Source: G963665215 sp963665215 (lineage in GTDB: Bacteria > Chloroflexota > Dehalococcoidia > Lucifugimonadales > CAUZJF01). Taken from it: DNA of 64,000 nucleotides. The number at the start of each line of letters is the position of its first letter. Positions within the stretch are counted from its first letter, which is position 1. Positions 19,471 to 28,762 of the stretch are shown piece after piece. The stretch lies in assembly GCA_963665215.2 (NCBI GenBank), contig CAXXWW010000013.1, positions 62,001-126,000 of the forward strand, written 5' to 3'. The notes under the pieces were generated by a model that was not told where the DNA came from, did no database searches, and saw only the letters and a list, made by a program, of their open reading frames with translations. The position numbers and the translations under genes are program-made.

Positions 19471-19497
19471 GCTACTCCTGAGCCAGGGCCATGGGGT

Positions 19498-19572
19498 TGG
19501 AGCGGAAGGCGGGGTTCGAACCCGCGACCTTCTCCTTGGCAAGGAGACGCTCTACCACTGAGCCACTTCCGC
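19498..19572 (-). tRNA. tRNA-Gly (GCC)
   Basis: On the minus strand the acceptor stem GCGGAAG pairs with CTTCCGC. The anticodon arm CTCCT-TGCCAAG-GAG places GCC at the anticodon, and the T-arm reads GGTTCGAACCC. The discriminator T at 19501 is followed by an encoded CCA (19500-19498). Confidence 0.95.
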
Positions 19573-19622
19573 TCGCGTCACTGCCCACCGTACCGGGCGC
19601 CTACTCGCGTGGGTCGGCAGCG

Positions 19623-19695
<73 letters not shown>

Positions 19696-19844
19696 GCCAG
19701 TCTCATGTTATTCGCGAGGGGCGTGGGAGTCAAGGTGACGGAGCGCGCCCGGCGGCCCAGGCTCGGGTGAATCGGGGACCAGTAGTCGGTCCAGGTGGGT
19801 CTGATCGTCAATTCAATGACAGTTCATGGGTAGTCGCCGTCTGG

Positions 19845-20915
19845 CTATGCGGCCCCGGGCTCGGTGAACGTGAGGGCGGCCGCCGGGTTGTTGACCAGTA
19901 TCCTGCGTACCGCCTCCTCGTCATAACCACGGGCCCTCATTCTGGGGACGATGTGGGCCAGGATATAGAAGTAACCGTGGCCTCCATGCTTGAGCAACCG
20001 GTCCTTGGAGCAGATGTCGTGGGCCACCACGACCCTGTTGCCGAAACCTTCGGAGATGACCCAGGCGATCATGTCTATTCGCTGAGCGTCACTGGGCATA
20101 TCGATGGTCGGTTTGAGGGCGTAGTACGACTGCTCCCTGCCGAACAGGTCCCACTCCAGGAAGCAGCCGCTCTCGGCGATGCGCTTGAGGATGCCGTGAT
20201 CGTAGACTGTACGGTCAAGGTGTCCCATGATGGTGTGGCCCAGGTCCGCGCCGGACTCGCTCAGGACCTCTATGATCTCGAGGGGTGCTCTCTCGTCCCG
20301 GCCGGGATGTATGAGGAGCGGCGCTCCCGTGAGCCGCTGTGCCACTCCTGACGCGCGCAGGGCCTTCCGCTCGTTGTCGGTGAGAGGCCAGGAGCAGCCG
20401 ACCTCGCCGATAATGCCCGCCCGGATGCCGGTGCCATCGACCCCCTCGGTGATGTCTTCCACGATCTTGGCGACGATGTCTTCTTCGCTCCTATCGTCCA
20501 TATCGGCCGGGTGGTAGGGACCCGCGTAGTAGGAGGCGCCCATGATGATGTTCAGGCCGGTCTGCCGAGAGATGCGCGCGAGGGCGATAGGGTCGCGGGA
20601 GATGCCGATGCTGGTGGCGTCGACAATGGAGTCGCCCCCGTGCTGTTTATAGAGCGCCGCCTCCTGGATGGCGGTGTCCACGTCCAATACCCTCGAGTTG
20701 TCGGCGTTGGGGGCGGCGTAGTGCCTGATATATCCCAGCGTCTCCAGGGACACGGGCGCGTCGTAGATTGCCCTGGCGCCGGCTTCGGATGGGGTCTCCC
20801 GACCGTGCGAGAGGTCGATCAGCAGGTGCTCGTGCGTAAGAGTGACGCCCAGTTGCGCCGGACTAATTGGGCCGGTGACCGTCTGGACATGGCCGGCCTT
20901 AGCGCGCTTGCTCAT
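19845..20915 (-). CDS. Phosphotriesterase-related metal-dependent hydrolase
   Basis: The 356-residue protein belongs to the phosphotriesterase/PTER branch of the amidohydrolase superfamily. Metal ligands are visible: H28 and H30 in LTHEHLL, a bridging acidic residue in IIGEVGCS (Glu where classical phosphotriesterase has carboxylated Lys), His in LLIHPGRD, His in IMGHLDRT and Asp in VVAHDICSK. The family includes lactonases and unknown esterases, so the substrate cannot be named. ATG 20915 is chosen because GGGAGG lies nine bases upstream; an upstream ATG at 20954 lacks such a site. It is transcribed away from the DUF1501 cluster and towards the tRNAs. Confidence 0.88.
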   Translation of the reverse strand: MSKRAKAGHVQTVTGPISPAQLGVTLTHEHLLIDLSHGRETPSEAGARAIYDAPVSLETLGYIRHYAAPNADNSRVLDVDTAIQEAALYKQHGGDSIVDATSIGISRDPIALARISRQTGLNIIMGASYYAGPYHPADMDDRSEEDIVAKIVEDITEGVDGTGIRAGIIGEVGCSWPLTDNERKALRASGVAQRLTGAPLLIHPGRDERAPLEIIEVLSESGADLGHTIMGHLDRTVYDHGILKRIAESGCFLEWDLFGREQSYYALKPTIDMPSDAQRIDMIAWVISEGFGNRVVVAHDICSKDRLLKHGGHGYFYILAHIVPRMRARGYDEEAVRRILVNNPAAALTFTEPGAA

Positions 20916-21281
20916 CCCAAATGCCTCCCGGAGGAACTCGACGGCCCGGAACATGGTCCAAAATCATAACCCGGGGTACCGCCGTGGGCGCGATGCAAGA
21001 TGCACCGGACGGACCCGGCGGAAGTGTACCACGGCGGCACTGGCCTGTCAGCGCAGCCGGATCTAAGGGGTTAGAGCGCCCGGTTCGTGCTACCCGCGCG
21101 CATGCACTGTGGGCGCCGATCCACCGCATGTCGTAGCAATGCGGCGGCGTTCATGGCGATATGAGTAGCAAAGGGCGCGTATTGGCAGGAGATGGGCACC
21201 GTGCCGGGGCTTGCGCCGCTTGGCTAGAATGGTGTAAATTATGGGCTTGTAACGGCGGCGATTGACGAGCAGGAGGGATCC
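20916..21281. other. Divergent intergenic region
   Basis: These 366 bases separate two divergently transcribed genes and should hold both promoters. A TAGAAT box at 21225-21230 is a weak minus-10 candidate for the DUF1501 gene; no convincing minus-35 box accompanies it. Confidence 0.4.
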
Positions 21282-22427
21282 ATGGCATCCAACGGGAAGT
21301 CTAACGGGCACGCGCGGTCGCTGGTGGTGGTTCAGCTCTCAGGGGGGAACGACTATCTCAACACATTGGTCCCTTACGACAACGGCCTGTACTACGACTT
21401 TCGAAAGACGGTGAAGATTGAGCCGGACGAGGTGTTGAAGCTCGACGACGGATTGGGCTTCAGGCCCGGCATGGAACCCATAAAGAGGCTGTGGGACGAG
21501 GGCAAGGTCGCTATCATCAATGGCATAGGGTACCCGAAGCCTAACCGCTCTCACTTTCGCTCAATGGATATCTGGCACACGGCATTGCCGGAAGATGTGG
21601 GCACCGAGGGCTGGCTTGGACGGACCATCCGTGAGCTGGACCCCAAGGGAGAGAACGTTCTGACGGGCGTCAACTTTGGCCGCGGCCTGCCCCGCTCCCT
21701 GGGCTGCCGAGGCGTTCCCGTCGCGTCTGTAGGCAACCTGGAGACGTACGGGCTGTTCCCGGACATGAAGGACGAGGCGCTGAAGAAGTTTGCCCTGGAC
21801 ACCTTCGCAAAGATGTACGGGGGCGCCAGGGGTAAGGACGCCGTGATAGACTTTCTCGGCCAGACCGGTATGAACGCCCTAAAGGGGGCGGACATTCTAA
21901 GGACGGCCCCGGCCAAGTATTCCTCTGGGGTGGAGTACGCAGACAGTCCTATCGCCGAGAGTCTCAAGAGCGTTGCGCAGGTCATGTTCGCCGACCTGGG
22001 GACCCGCATTTACTACACCCAGCACGGGAGCTTTGATACGCACGCCGGGGAGCTGGACGCCCACTCCAAGCTGTGGAGCGAGGTAGCCAGCGCGGTGGGA
22101 GACTTCACCGACGACCTGAGGGAGCACGGACGCGAGGACGACGCGATCATCTTCATGTTCTCGGAGTTCGGGCGGCGTATTCGCGACAATGGGTCGGGCA
22201 CTGACCATGGCTCCGGCGGACTGGCATTCGTTATCGGCAGCTCTGTCAAGGGCGGTATGTACGGGGCCTATCCCTCCCTTAAGGAAGAAGACCAGCTTGA
22301 GGGAGACCTACTCTTCAACAACGATTTCCGCCAGAGCTATACCGCTATCCTCCAAGACTGGATGGGGCTGGAGGCGGCGCCCATAGTAAACGGCCAGTTC
22401 GAGTCGCTGGGATTTATCGCCGGTTAG
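21282..22427 (+). CDS. DUF1501 family protein
   Basis: The 381-residue protein shows the DUF1501 signature: VVVQLSGGNDYLNTLVPY at the N-terminus, FDTHAGELDAHSKLW in the middle, and IFMFSEFGRRIRDNGSGTDHGSGG near residue 290. The family is related to sulfatase/alkaline-phosphatase folds, but no reaction is established. Most family members carry a Tat signal (RRxFLK); this one begins MASNGKSNGHARSL and has none, so it is probably cytoplasmic. It heads a co-directional cluster with DUF1800 and NHL genes. DUF1501 and DUF1800 are regular partners. AGGAGGGATCC precedes the start. Confidence 0.88.
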   Translation: MASNGKSNGHARSLVVVQLSGGNDYLNTLVPYDNGLYYDFRKTVKIEPDEVLKLDDGLGFRPGMEPIKRLWDEGKVAIINGIGYPKPNRSHFRSMDIWHTALPEDVGTEGWLGRTIRELDPKGENVLTGVNFGRGLPRSLGCRGVPVASVGNLETYGLFPDMKDEALKKFALDTFAKMYGGARGKDAVIDFLGQTGMNALKGADILRTAPAKYSSGVEYADSPIAESLKSVAQVMFADLGTRIYYTQHGSFDTHAGELDAHSKLWSEVASAVGDFTDDLREHGREDDAIIFMFSEFGRRIRDNGSGTDHGSGGLAFVIGSSVKGGMYGAYPSLKEEDQLEGDLLFNNDFRQSYTAILQDWMGLEAAPIVNGQFESLGFIAG

Positions 22428-22465
22428 CTCAAACAGGAACGGTTGCTAGCTAAAGGGTATTGTCT

Positions 22466-22499
22466 TGAGTCCGCCCGAGGTTCGCCTCCGGCGGACTCA
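22466..22499 (+). promoter_or_regulatory. Stable hairpin with UUCG tetraloop between DUF1501 and DUF1800
   Basis: TGAGTCCGCC (22466-22475) pairs with GGCGGACTCA (22490-22499). Inside, GAGG and CCTC enclose the loop TTCG. No T-tract follows, so it may act as an attenuator, mRNA stabiliser or processing site rather than as a plain terminator. Confidence 0.6.
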
Positions 22500-22595
22500 G
22501 GGTTCAATCGGCATGCATTCTCATACCTCGGCGTAAACTTCGAGCCGACGTGAAGCTCTCGATGAACAGCGCTACCCAGACCAGAGGTGCAGGAT

Positions 22596-24036
22596 ATGAG
22601 TAGCAACGAAATTGCGCTGATGGCCCATCTGATGCGTCGGGCTGGCTTTGGCGCGACCCGAGGCGAGCTTGAGTCTTATGCCGCCAAGGGGTATGAGGAC
22701 ACGGTTGAACGGGTGCTCGACGCCCCCGGCTCCCCGGCCATGACCGACGACCTGATCAGGCGCTATCACCACGAGCTGTCGGGCATGATGGGGCATTTCC
22801 ACCCGCCGTCGTACTGGCTGTACCGCATGATCACGACGGACGCCCCTCTGCACGAGAAGATGGCCTTGTTCTGGCACGGCATCTTCGCCACCGGCTATCC
22901 CAAGGTCGTCCAGGGCAAGGTGCTTATGGACCAGATCAGGATGTTCCGACGCTACGGCGTGGGGAGCTTCAGGACACTGCTGGTGGCGCTGTCCAAAGAC
23001 CCGGCCATGATCGCCTGGCTGGACAACAACGACAACCATAATGGGGCGATAAACGAAAACTATGGAAGGGAGCTCCTTGAGCTCTTCTCGATGGGTGTCG
23101 GCAACTACACCGAGCAGGATATCAAGGAGTGCGCCCGCGCCTTCACCGGCTGGACCATAGCCAATAACGATTACATGATAATGCGGTCGCAAAGGGACTC
23201 GATCTGGCCCTATGGCCGGATATCCTGGCATTTCGAGTATCACCCGGAGGACCACGACGACGGCGAGAAGGAGTTTTTGGGCGAGAAGGGCAGGTTCAAC
23301 GGGGAGGACATCGTCGACATAATCTGCAAGCAGCCGGCCACAGCGCGGTTTATCTCCAGGCACCTGTACCACTTCTTCGTGGCCGACGAGCCCTCCCGTG
23401 CCCCAGTGGCCATACAAGCCGCCCAGAGACCCGGAGGCTATCGAGACGCTGTGCCGGGCCTACTTTGATAGCAACTACGACATCCGGTCCGTCCTGCGCG
23501 TGCTGTTCAACTCCGACTTCTTCAAGTCCGAGGAGTCTTGGTATGAGAAAGTCAAGAGTCCGGTGGAGCTTGTGGCAGGGGTGCTACGCCTTACAGGTGA
23601 ATTCGACCAGGCGCGACGCCAGATACTCGAACGGTCCAAACAGATGTTGTATATGGGCCAGCAGCTTATTAACCCTCCGTCCGTGGAGGGTTGGCACCAG
23701 GGGACCGAGTGGATCGACACGGGAACGCTGTTGGAGAGGCTGAATTTTGCCACAGAGCAGTTTGGAGATACGGGAAGGCCCGGCGTCAAGGCAATGATCG
23801 GCAGGATACTGGCCGACCGTGGGGGCGTCATCTCACCGGATCGTCTGGTCCAGGGTTGTCTAGACCAGATGGGCGCGATCTCGGTCTCAGAGCACACGCG
23901 AGCGTCGCTGGTAGAGTTCGCCTCCAGGGATGGCGACATTCAGCTCAGCGATGCCGAGCCGGACGAGCATGCGCGGCAGAGAGTGGCCGGCCTCATGCAG
24001 CTAACGTCGGTTACCCCCGAATTTCAGCGCTCCTAG
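22596..24036 (+). pseudogene. DUF1800 family protein 1, frameshifted
   Basis: The start MSSNEIALMAHLMRRAGFGA matches the intact paralogue at 25380. The family motif RELLELFSMGVGNYTEQDIKE is present. The frame breaks near 23393-23397 in GAGCCCTCCCGTG, where one extra base converts DEPPVPQWPYKPPRD into an early stop at 23468. The remaining 210 residues (IETLCRAYFDSNYDIRSVLR onward) continue one frame over to 24036. Without that base the protein would be about 479 residues, as in the paralogue. The break could be real or a sequencing error. The role is unknown; DUF1800 usually works beside DUF1501. Confidence 0.8.
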
Positions 24037-24069
24037 CAGAATGGCTATTCGCCTAGGCACTTTCTAGGG

Positions 24070-25113
24070 ATGGGTATTAAGGTGGTGACCACGAGCGATA
24101 CCGCACTCGGCGTCGATTATCTTGAATACAGCCACACCATCGGTCTATCGACCATGGAGGGCCGCGGATTTTACTATCCCTCGGACGCCGCCGTTGGGAA
24201 GGATGGCCGGCTTTTGGTGGTGAACCGCTCGTCGGACAGTGAAACCCGAGGGGTCAGGGTCACCGTGTGCAATATGGAGGGGGAGTACTTCGGCACCTTT
24301 GCGACATTTGGAGAGGATGACGGCCAGCTTGTCTGGCCGACGGCCATAGCGGTCGACGGCACGGGTCGGATATACGTGGCCGATGAGTACAATAACTGTA
24401 TAGCCGTGTTCGACTCCTCGGGCGGGTTCCTGGCCAAGTGGGGAGTGCGGGGTGACGGCGCCGGGGAGTTTGACGGCCCGTCCGGGATGGCCTTCGACCG
24501 GGAAGACAACCTGTTCGTCGTGGACCACAAGAATCACCGGGTACAAAAGTACACCAAAGATGGTCGTTTCTTGACTGACTTTGGCTCAGCGGGAGATGGG
24601 GATGGCCAGCTCGACTTGCCGTGGGGCATCGCCGTTGGTCGAAAGGGGGAGCTGTACGTCGCCGATTGGCGGAACGACCGGGTCCAAAAGTTCTCCCACG
24701 ATGGGGGATACCTGGCCCAGTACGGGGGCTCCGGCCGGGGAGACGGGCAGCTCAGCCGGCCGTCGGGCGTAGCGGTGGACGACGACGGCTACATGTATGT
24801 GGCAGACTGGGGCAACGAGCGGGTCCAGGTGCTCGACCCGGAGGGCGGCTTCGTAATGAGCCTCAGGGGCCAGGCGACGCTGTCCAAGTGGGCCGGGGAC
24901 TTCCTGAACACCAACGTCGAAGAGGCCGAGGCACGGGCCAAGTCTGACTTGGAACCGGACATGGAGTTCGTCGTCGACGAGCCTCACGAGGAGTCGTCCC
25001 ACATCGAAAAGTACTTCTGGGCTCCGGTGTCGATAAAGTACGCCGGCGGCGGCATTGTCTACGTGGTGGAGAGCAACCGGCACCGGATTCAGGTCTATAA
25101 GCGCGCAACTTGA
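24070..25113 (+). CDS. NHL-repeat beta-propeller protein 1
   Basis: The 347-residue protein consists of NHL repeats. Examples are FGEDDGQLVWPTAIAVDGTG then IYVADEYNNCIAVF, LFVVDHKNHRVQKY, LYVADWRNDRVQKF and MYVADWGNERVQVL. Five to six blades are present, closing with VYVVESNRHRIQVY. No signal peptide is visible, unlike many NHL proteins. A non-repeat insert (SLRGQATLSKWAGDFL) after the fifth blade is conserved in the paralogue at 26833 and may mark a specific function. The gene begins 34 bases after the DUF1800 stop, which suggests co-transcription. NHL propellers usually bind proteins, peptides or RNA, and some are lyases. Confidence 0.85.
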   Translation: MGIKVVTTSDTALGVDYLEYSHTIGLSTMEGRGFYYPSDAAVGKDGRLLVVNRSSDSETRGVRVTVCNMEGEYFGTFATFGEDDGQLVWPTAIAVDGTGRIYVADEYNNCIAVFDSSGGFLAKWGVRGDGAGEFDGPSGMAFDREDNLFVVDHKNHRVQKYTKDGRFLTDFGSAGDGDGQLDLPWGIAVGRKGELYVADWRNDRVQKFSHDGGYLAQYGGSGRGDGQLSRPSGVAVDDDGYMYVADWGNERVQVLDPEGGFVMSLRGQATLSKWAGDFLNTNVEEAEARAKSDLEPDMEFVVDEPHEESSHIEKYFWAPVSIKYAGGGIVYVVESNRHRIQVYKRAT

Positions 25114-25207
25114 GCCGGCCGAGGTGTAGTCGGTGCTGGGAACAGACCGGCGGCGCGTGCTGGTCCTGCCCCGCGGCTCAGGTGCCTGACCGAACGGGAG
25201 AGAAGAG

Positions 25208-25249
25208 ATGAGTAGCCGGGCCGTTGAATTGATGGCGCATGGGCAGGAC
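25208..25249 (+). pseudogene. Remnant of a third DUF1800 start
   Basis: A short frame MSSRAVELMAHGQD, preceded by GAGAAGAG, resembles the first 14 residues of the two DUF1800 genes (MSSNEIALMAH and MSSQDITLMAH). It stops at once. It is probably what is left of another duplicated copy. Confidence 0.45.
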
Positions 25250-25379
25250 TAGCGTGAGGGGCGACGCTAAGCCGTCCTGGGAACGTCCTCCACCCCGCTG
25301 CTCGGAGTGAAAATACTTGGTATGGCCGCACCGGAGTAGCGCGTTATATTGATCCGTCAACCAGCAGGGAGGCGAAGAG

Positions 25380-26795
25380 ATGAGCAGTCAAGACATTACG
25401 CTAATGGCCCACCTAATGCGCCGTGCGGGATTTTCCGCCCCACGAGACGAGCTGGAGGGGTACGTGGCGAAGGGGTATGAAGAGACGGTAGAGCAGCTTC
25501 TTCACCCGGGCGACCCTGGGAACCTTCCCGACGATGTAATCAGGCGTCTGCACGTGGACCAGTCCGAGCTGCGAGGGCTCAGCAGCGCGGCCGCCTACTG
25601 GATGTACCGCATCATCACCACGCAAAATCCGCTCGAAGAGAAGATCGCCCTGTTCTGGCACAGCCTCTTCGCGACCGGCTACTCGAAGCTCAACCAGGCC
25701 AGGGTGCTCCTCAACCAGATCGACATGTTCCGGCGGCACGGCCTGGGCAGCTTTGCAAATCTTCTGGTAGAGGTGTCCAGAGACCCGGCCATGATCATCT
25801 GGCTGGACAATAACGATAACCACAGCGGGGCCATAAACGAGAACTACGGGCGAGAGCTCCTGGAGCTTTTCTCGATGAGCATCGGGAACTATACCGAGGA
25901 GGACATCAAGGAGTGCGCCCGGGCCTTTACGGGCTGGACGCTGGGGAACGCCGAGTACATGGCGGTGCGCGCCAGCAAAGACTCCATTTGGCCTTATGGT
26001 CGGATCGCCTGGCACTATGCGTATCGTCCTCACGACCACGATGACCGGGAGAAGACCTTCCTGGGCGAGACCGGCCGCTTCGACGGCCAGGAGGTAATCG
26101 ACATCATAGCTCGCAACCCAGCGACGGCGCGCTTCGTCTGCACACGCCTGTTCCAGTTCTTCGCCGCGGACGAGGTGGACAACGAAGGAGAGCAGGTGGT
26201 CGAGGCCATGAAGGACTCATACTTCGACTCGGGCTACGAGATACGCGCCGTATTGCGCACGCTGTTCAACACCGAATACTTCAAGTCCGACACCGCTCGG
26301 TTCGCGAGAGTCAAGGGCCCCGTCGAGCTCGTGGCGGGAGCCATTCGTCTGGCTGGCAGCTACCGTACCCCGACCCTCGGGGTCGAAAAAGTGGCGCAGC
26401 TCGCGGGCTACATGGGGCAGGGCCTGCTGGAGCCGCCGACGGTCGAGGGCTGGCACGAGGGCATGGAGTGGATAGACAGCGGCGCGCTGGTTGAGCGGGT
26501 CAATTTCGCGGCCTCGGAGCTCAGGAACGTGGAAAACGACGGGGTGCGCTCCATCATAGACCGGCTTGCCACCGCCAACGGCGGCGCGCTCTCGCCTGGT
26601 GAGATGGTTGAGAGCTGTCTGGACCTCATAGGGCCGCTCAGCGTCTCTGGGGACACACGCGCCGCGCTGACGAAGCACGTGGCAAGGCGGGGCGAGCTGA
26701 ATCTTCAGGGCCACCATCGAGGGGATGAGTCCGAGCAGCGCGTGGGCGAGGTGCTGAGTCTTATCGCGTCGAGTCCTGAATTCCAGTTGGCCTAG
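25380..26795 (+). CDS. DUF1800 family protein 2 (intact)
   Basis: The 471-residue protein aligns along its length with the gene at 22596. Conserved family segments are HLMRRAGFSAPRDELE, EKIALFWHSLFATGYSK, LDNNDNHSGAINENYGRELLELFS and VEGWHEGMEWIDSG. There is no signal peptide. The ATG is preceded by GGAGGCGAAGAG. It is followed 37 bases later by the second NHL gene, repeating the order of the first pair. Biochemical function is unknown for the family; partnership with DUF1501 and the propeller is inferred from gene order. Confidence 0.88.
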   Translation: MSSQDITLMAHLMRRAGFSAPRDELEGYVAKGYEETVEQLLHPGDPGNLPDDVIRRLHVDQSELRGLSSAAAYWMYRIITTQNPLEEKIALFWHSLFATGYSKLNQARVLLNQIDMFRRHGLGSFANLLVEVSRDPAMIIWLDNNDNHSGAINENYGRELLELFSMSIGNYTEEDIKECARAFTGWTLGNAEYMAVRASKDSIWPYGRIAWHYAYRPHDHDDREKTFLGETGRFDGQEVIDIIARNPATARFVCTRLFQFFAADEVDNEGEQVVEAMKDSYFDSGYEIRAVLRTLFNTEYFKSDTARFARVKGPVELVAGAIRLAGSYRTPTLGVEKVAQLAGYMGQGLLEPPTVEGWHEGMEWIDSGALVERVNFAASELRNVENDGVRSIIDRLATANGGALSPGEMVESCLDLIGPLSVSGDTRAALTKHVARRGELNLQGHHRGDESEQRVGEVLSLIASSPEFQLA

Positions 26796-26832
26796 CATCC
26801 TAAATGACGCAGCGAATTCGGGGGTCTGAGAA

Positions 26833-27873
26833 ATGAGTGCACGGGCTACTACCGCGCGTCTTAATTTGCGATATGTGAAAACGATAGGGATCGTGAACAA
26901 TGGATTCAGCGGTCGGGGTTTCGCGAACCCGGTCGACCTGGCCGTGAGCCGAGATGGGCGCGTCTTCGTGCTGAACCGGTGTGATCCGGGCAGAGGCGCC
27001 GCCATTCGCATCGGCATCAGCAACCTCGACGAGGAGTACCTCGGGGAGTTTGGGAACGGCTACGGCGATGGGGACGGGCAGTTCGTCCTGCCGACGGCAA
27101 TAGCGTTCGACAGCCGGGAGAGACTCCACGTGGCAGACGAGCACAATCACCGGATCACCGTCTTCGACTCGTCAGGCGTTTACCTGAGCAAGTGGGGTGT
27201 CCATGGTAGTGGCGAGGGGCAGTTCAACGGCCCATCGGGGATTGCGTTTGACTCACAGGACCACATATATGTCGTCGACCAACACAACAACCGTGTCCAG
27301 AAGTACACGGGGGAAGGCGAGTACGTTCTTCAGTGGGGCGAGCAGGGCGATGGCGAAGGCCACTTCGACCTACCCTGGGGCGTGACGGGCGACTCCCAAG
27401 ACAACGTGTTTGTCGCGGACTGGCGCAACGACCGAATCCAGAAGTTTACCGCCAATGGAGAGTTTCTTGCGGCGTTTGGGGAGTCCGGCGATGGTGACGG
27501 CCAGTTTCACCGGCCAACCGACGTGGCGGTGGATGAGGAGGGGTACATCTACGTGGCGGACTGGGGCAACGAGCGGGTACAGGTGCTCGATCGCGATGGA
27601 GGGTTTGTGGCGAAGCTCAGGGGCCAGGCGACGCTCTCCAAATGGGCGGAAGATTTTTTTGCCTCGAACCCCGACGAGGTGCGGGAGCGTGATAGGTCAG
27701 ACCTCGTGCCGCAGCTAACCGCTGTCTTTGATACACCTTACCAGGTGTCGTCGCAGACTGAGCCATACTTCTGGGGGCCGGTCTCCGTTGCCCTGGACGG
27801 GGAAGGCCGTCTCTACGTCACGGAAAGCAACCGACACAGGTTCCAGGTTTACCAAAAGGGCCAGGCCCCTTAG
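26833..27873 (+). CDS. NHL-repeat beta-propeller protein 2
   Basis: The 346-residue protein is a paralogue of the gene at 24070. Its blades include LHVADEHNHRITVF, IYVVDQHNNRVQKY, VFVADWRNDRIQKF, IYVADWGNERVQVL and LYVTESNRHRFQVY. The same insert, KLRGQATLSKWAEDFF, follows the fifth blade. No export signal is seen. The stop is 14 bases before the probable start of the amidohydrolase, so the two are almost certainly in one operon. Retention of both pairs suggests different substrates or partners, but this is inference. Confidence 0.85.
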   Translation: MSARATTARLNLRYVKTIGIVNNGFSGRGFANPVDLAVSRDGRVFVLNRCDPGRGAAIRIGISNLDEEYLGEFGNGYGDGDGQFVLPTAIAFDSRERLHVADEHNHRITVFDSSGVYLSKWGVHGSGEGQFNGPSGIAFDSQDHIYVVDQHNNRVQKYTGEGEYVLQWGEQGDGEGHFDLPWGVTGDSQDNVFVADWRNDRIQKFTANGEFLAAFGESGDGDGQFHRPTDVAVDEEGYIYVADWGNERVQVLDRDGGFVAKLRGQATLSKWAEDFFASNPDEVRERDRSDLVPQLTAVFDTPYQVSSQTEPYFWGPVSVALDGEGRLYVTESNRHRFQVYQKGQAP

Positions 27874-27887
27874 GGGGAGAAGAAGCA

Positions 27888-28721
27888 ATTACCTGGATCG
27901 ACTCACACGTCCACCTGTGGACCCAGGACACCCACCGCTACCCTTTGGGTGAGGGAATGGACCTGAGCGGTTACGAGCCGAAGGAGTTCATGCCCGAGAC
28001 TCTGCTTCGTCACGCCCGGCCGTCAAAGGTGGGCCGCATCGTACTGGTACAGATGGGGACCTACGGCACCGACAACAGCCTCGTTACCGACGCGGTGGAG
28101 CGTTTTCCGGACGTGTTCAGGGTGGTCGGTATGGTGGACCACAGGAGCTCCGACGTGGCCGCCGACATGGAGGAGCTGCTGGCCCAGGGCGTCACCGGTT
28201 TCAGGATCGCTCCTCAGCAGGAGAATATAGATACGTGGCTCCAGGACCCAGGCTACGAGGCCATGTTCACGGCGGCCGCCGTGACGGGTCAGGCCATCTG
28301 TCCGCTAACTCACCCGCCCGGGGTGCCCGACCTGGACCGGATGTGTGGCGAACACCCAGACACAACGGTGGTGGTCGACCACATGACCAGAATTGGGGAG
28401 CTCAAGCCTATCAACGACGCCGACATAGACCGGCTTTGCGCGCTGGCCAGGCATTCGAACGTCCACGTGAAGGTCTCGAGGTTCCATTCGCTGGGAGCGA
28501 AACAGCCTCCCCACGACGACCTGGCCCCGATGATCCGCCGGGTGGTGGAGGCATTTGGGCCGGAGCGCCTGATGTGGGGCAGCGACTCCCCGTATCAGGT
28601 CGTGAGCGAGTCTTATGAGGACTCGATCTCCCTGGTGAGAGACCGGCTGGACTTCCTCTCCGATGCAGACCGCAGGCACATTCTGAACGATACGGCGGAG
28701 AGGGTCTTTTTCTTCAAATAG
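27888..28721 (+). CDS. Amidohydrolase-2 family TIM-barrel hydrolase, probable ATT start
   Basis: The protein belongs to the amidohydrolase-2 group (ACMSD-like hydrolases and decarboxylases). Metal-site elements are DSHVHLW at the very start, a His in PLTHPPG, VVVDHMTR, and the C-terminal MWGSDSPYQV with the catalytic Asp. A start at the first standard-like codon (TTG 27945) would remove the essential HxH motif. No ATG, GTG or TTG lies in frame between the preceding gene and that motif. The best candidate is ATT at 27888, which reads (M)TWIDSHVHLW after AGGGGGAGAAG. That gives 277 residues. It ends the DUF1501-DUF1800-NHL cluster and may be its hydrolytic enzyme. Confidence 0.8.
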   Translation: MTWIDSHVHLWTQDTHRYPLGEGMDLSGYEPKEFMPETLLRHARPSKVGRIVLVQMGTYGTDNSLVTDAVERFPDVFRVVGMVDHRSSDVAADMEELLAQGVTGFRIAPQQENIDTWLQDPGYEAMFTAAAVTGQAICPLTHPPGVPDLDRMCGEHPDTTVVVDHMTRIGELKPINDADIDRLCALARHSNVHVKVSRFHSLGAKQPPHDDLAPMIRRVVEAFGPERLMWGSDSPYQVVSESYEDSISLVRDRLDFLSDADRRHILNDTAERVFFFK

Positions 28722-28762
28722 GGATTGCAGGACGGGACGCTAGGTGAGTGGCCGGCGGGCTC

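Noticed and set aside
27945..28721. TTG 27945 as the amidohydrolase start
   Set aside because: It would remove the HxH metal motif, which is clearly encoded just upstream in the same frame.
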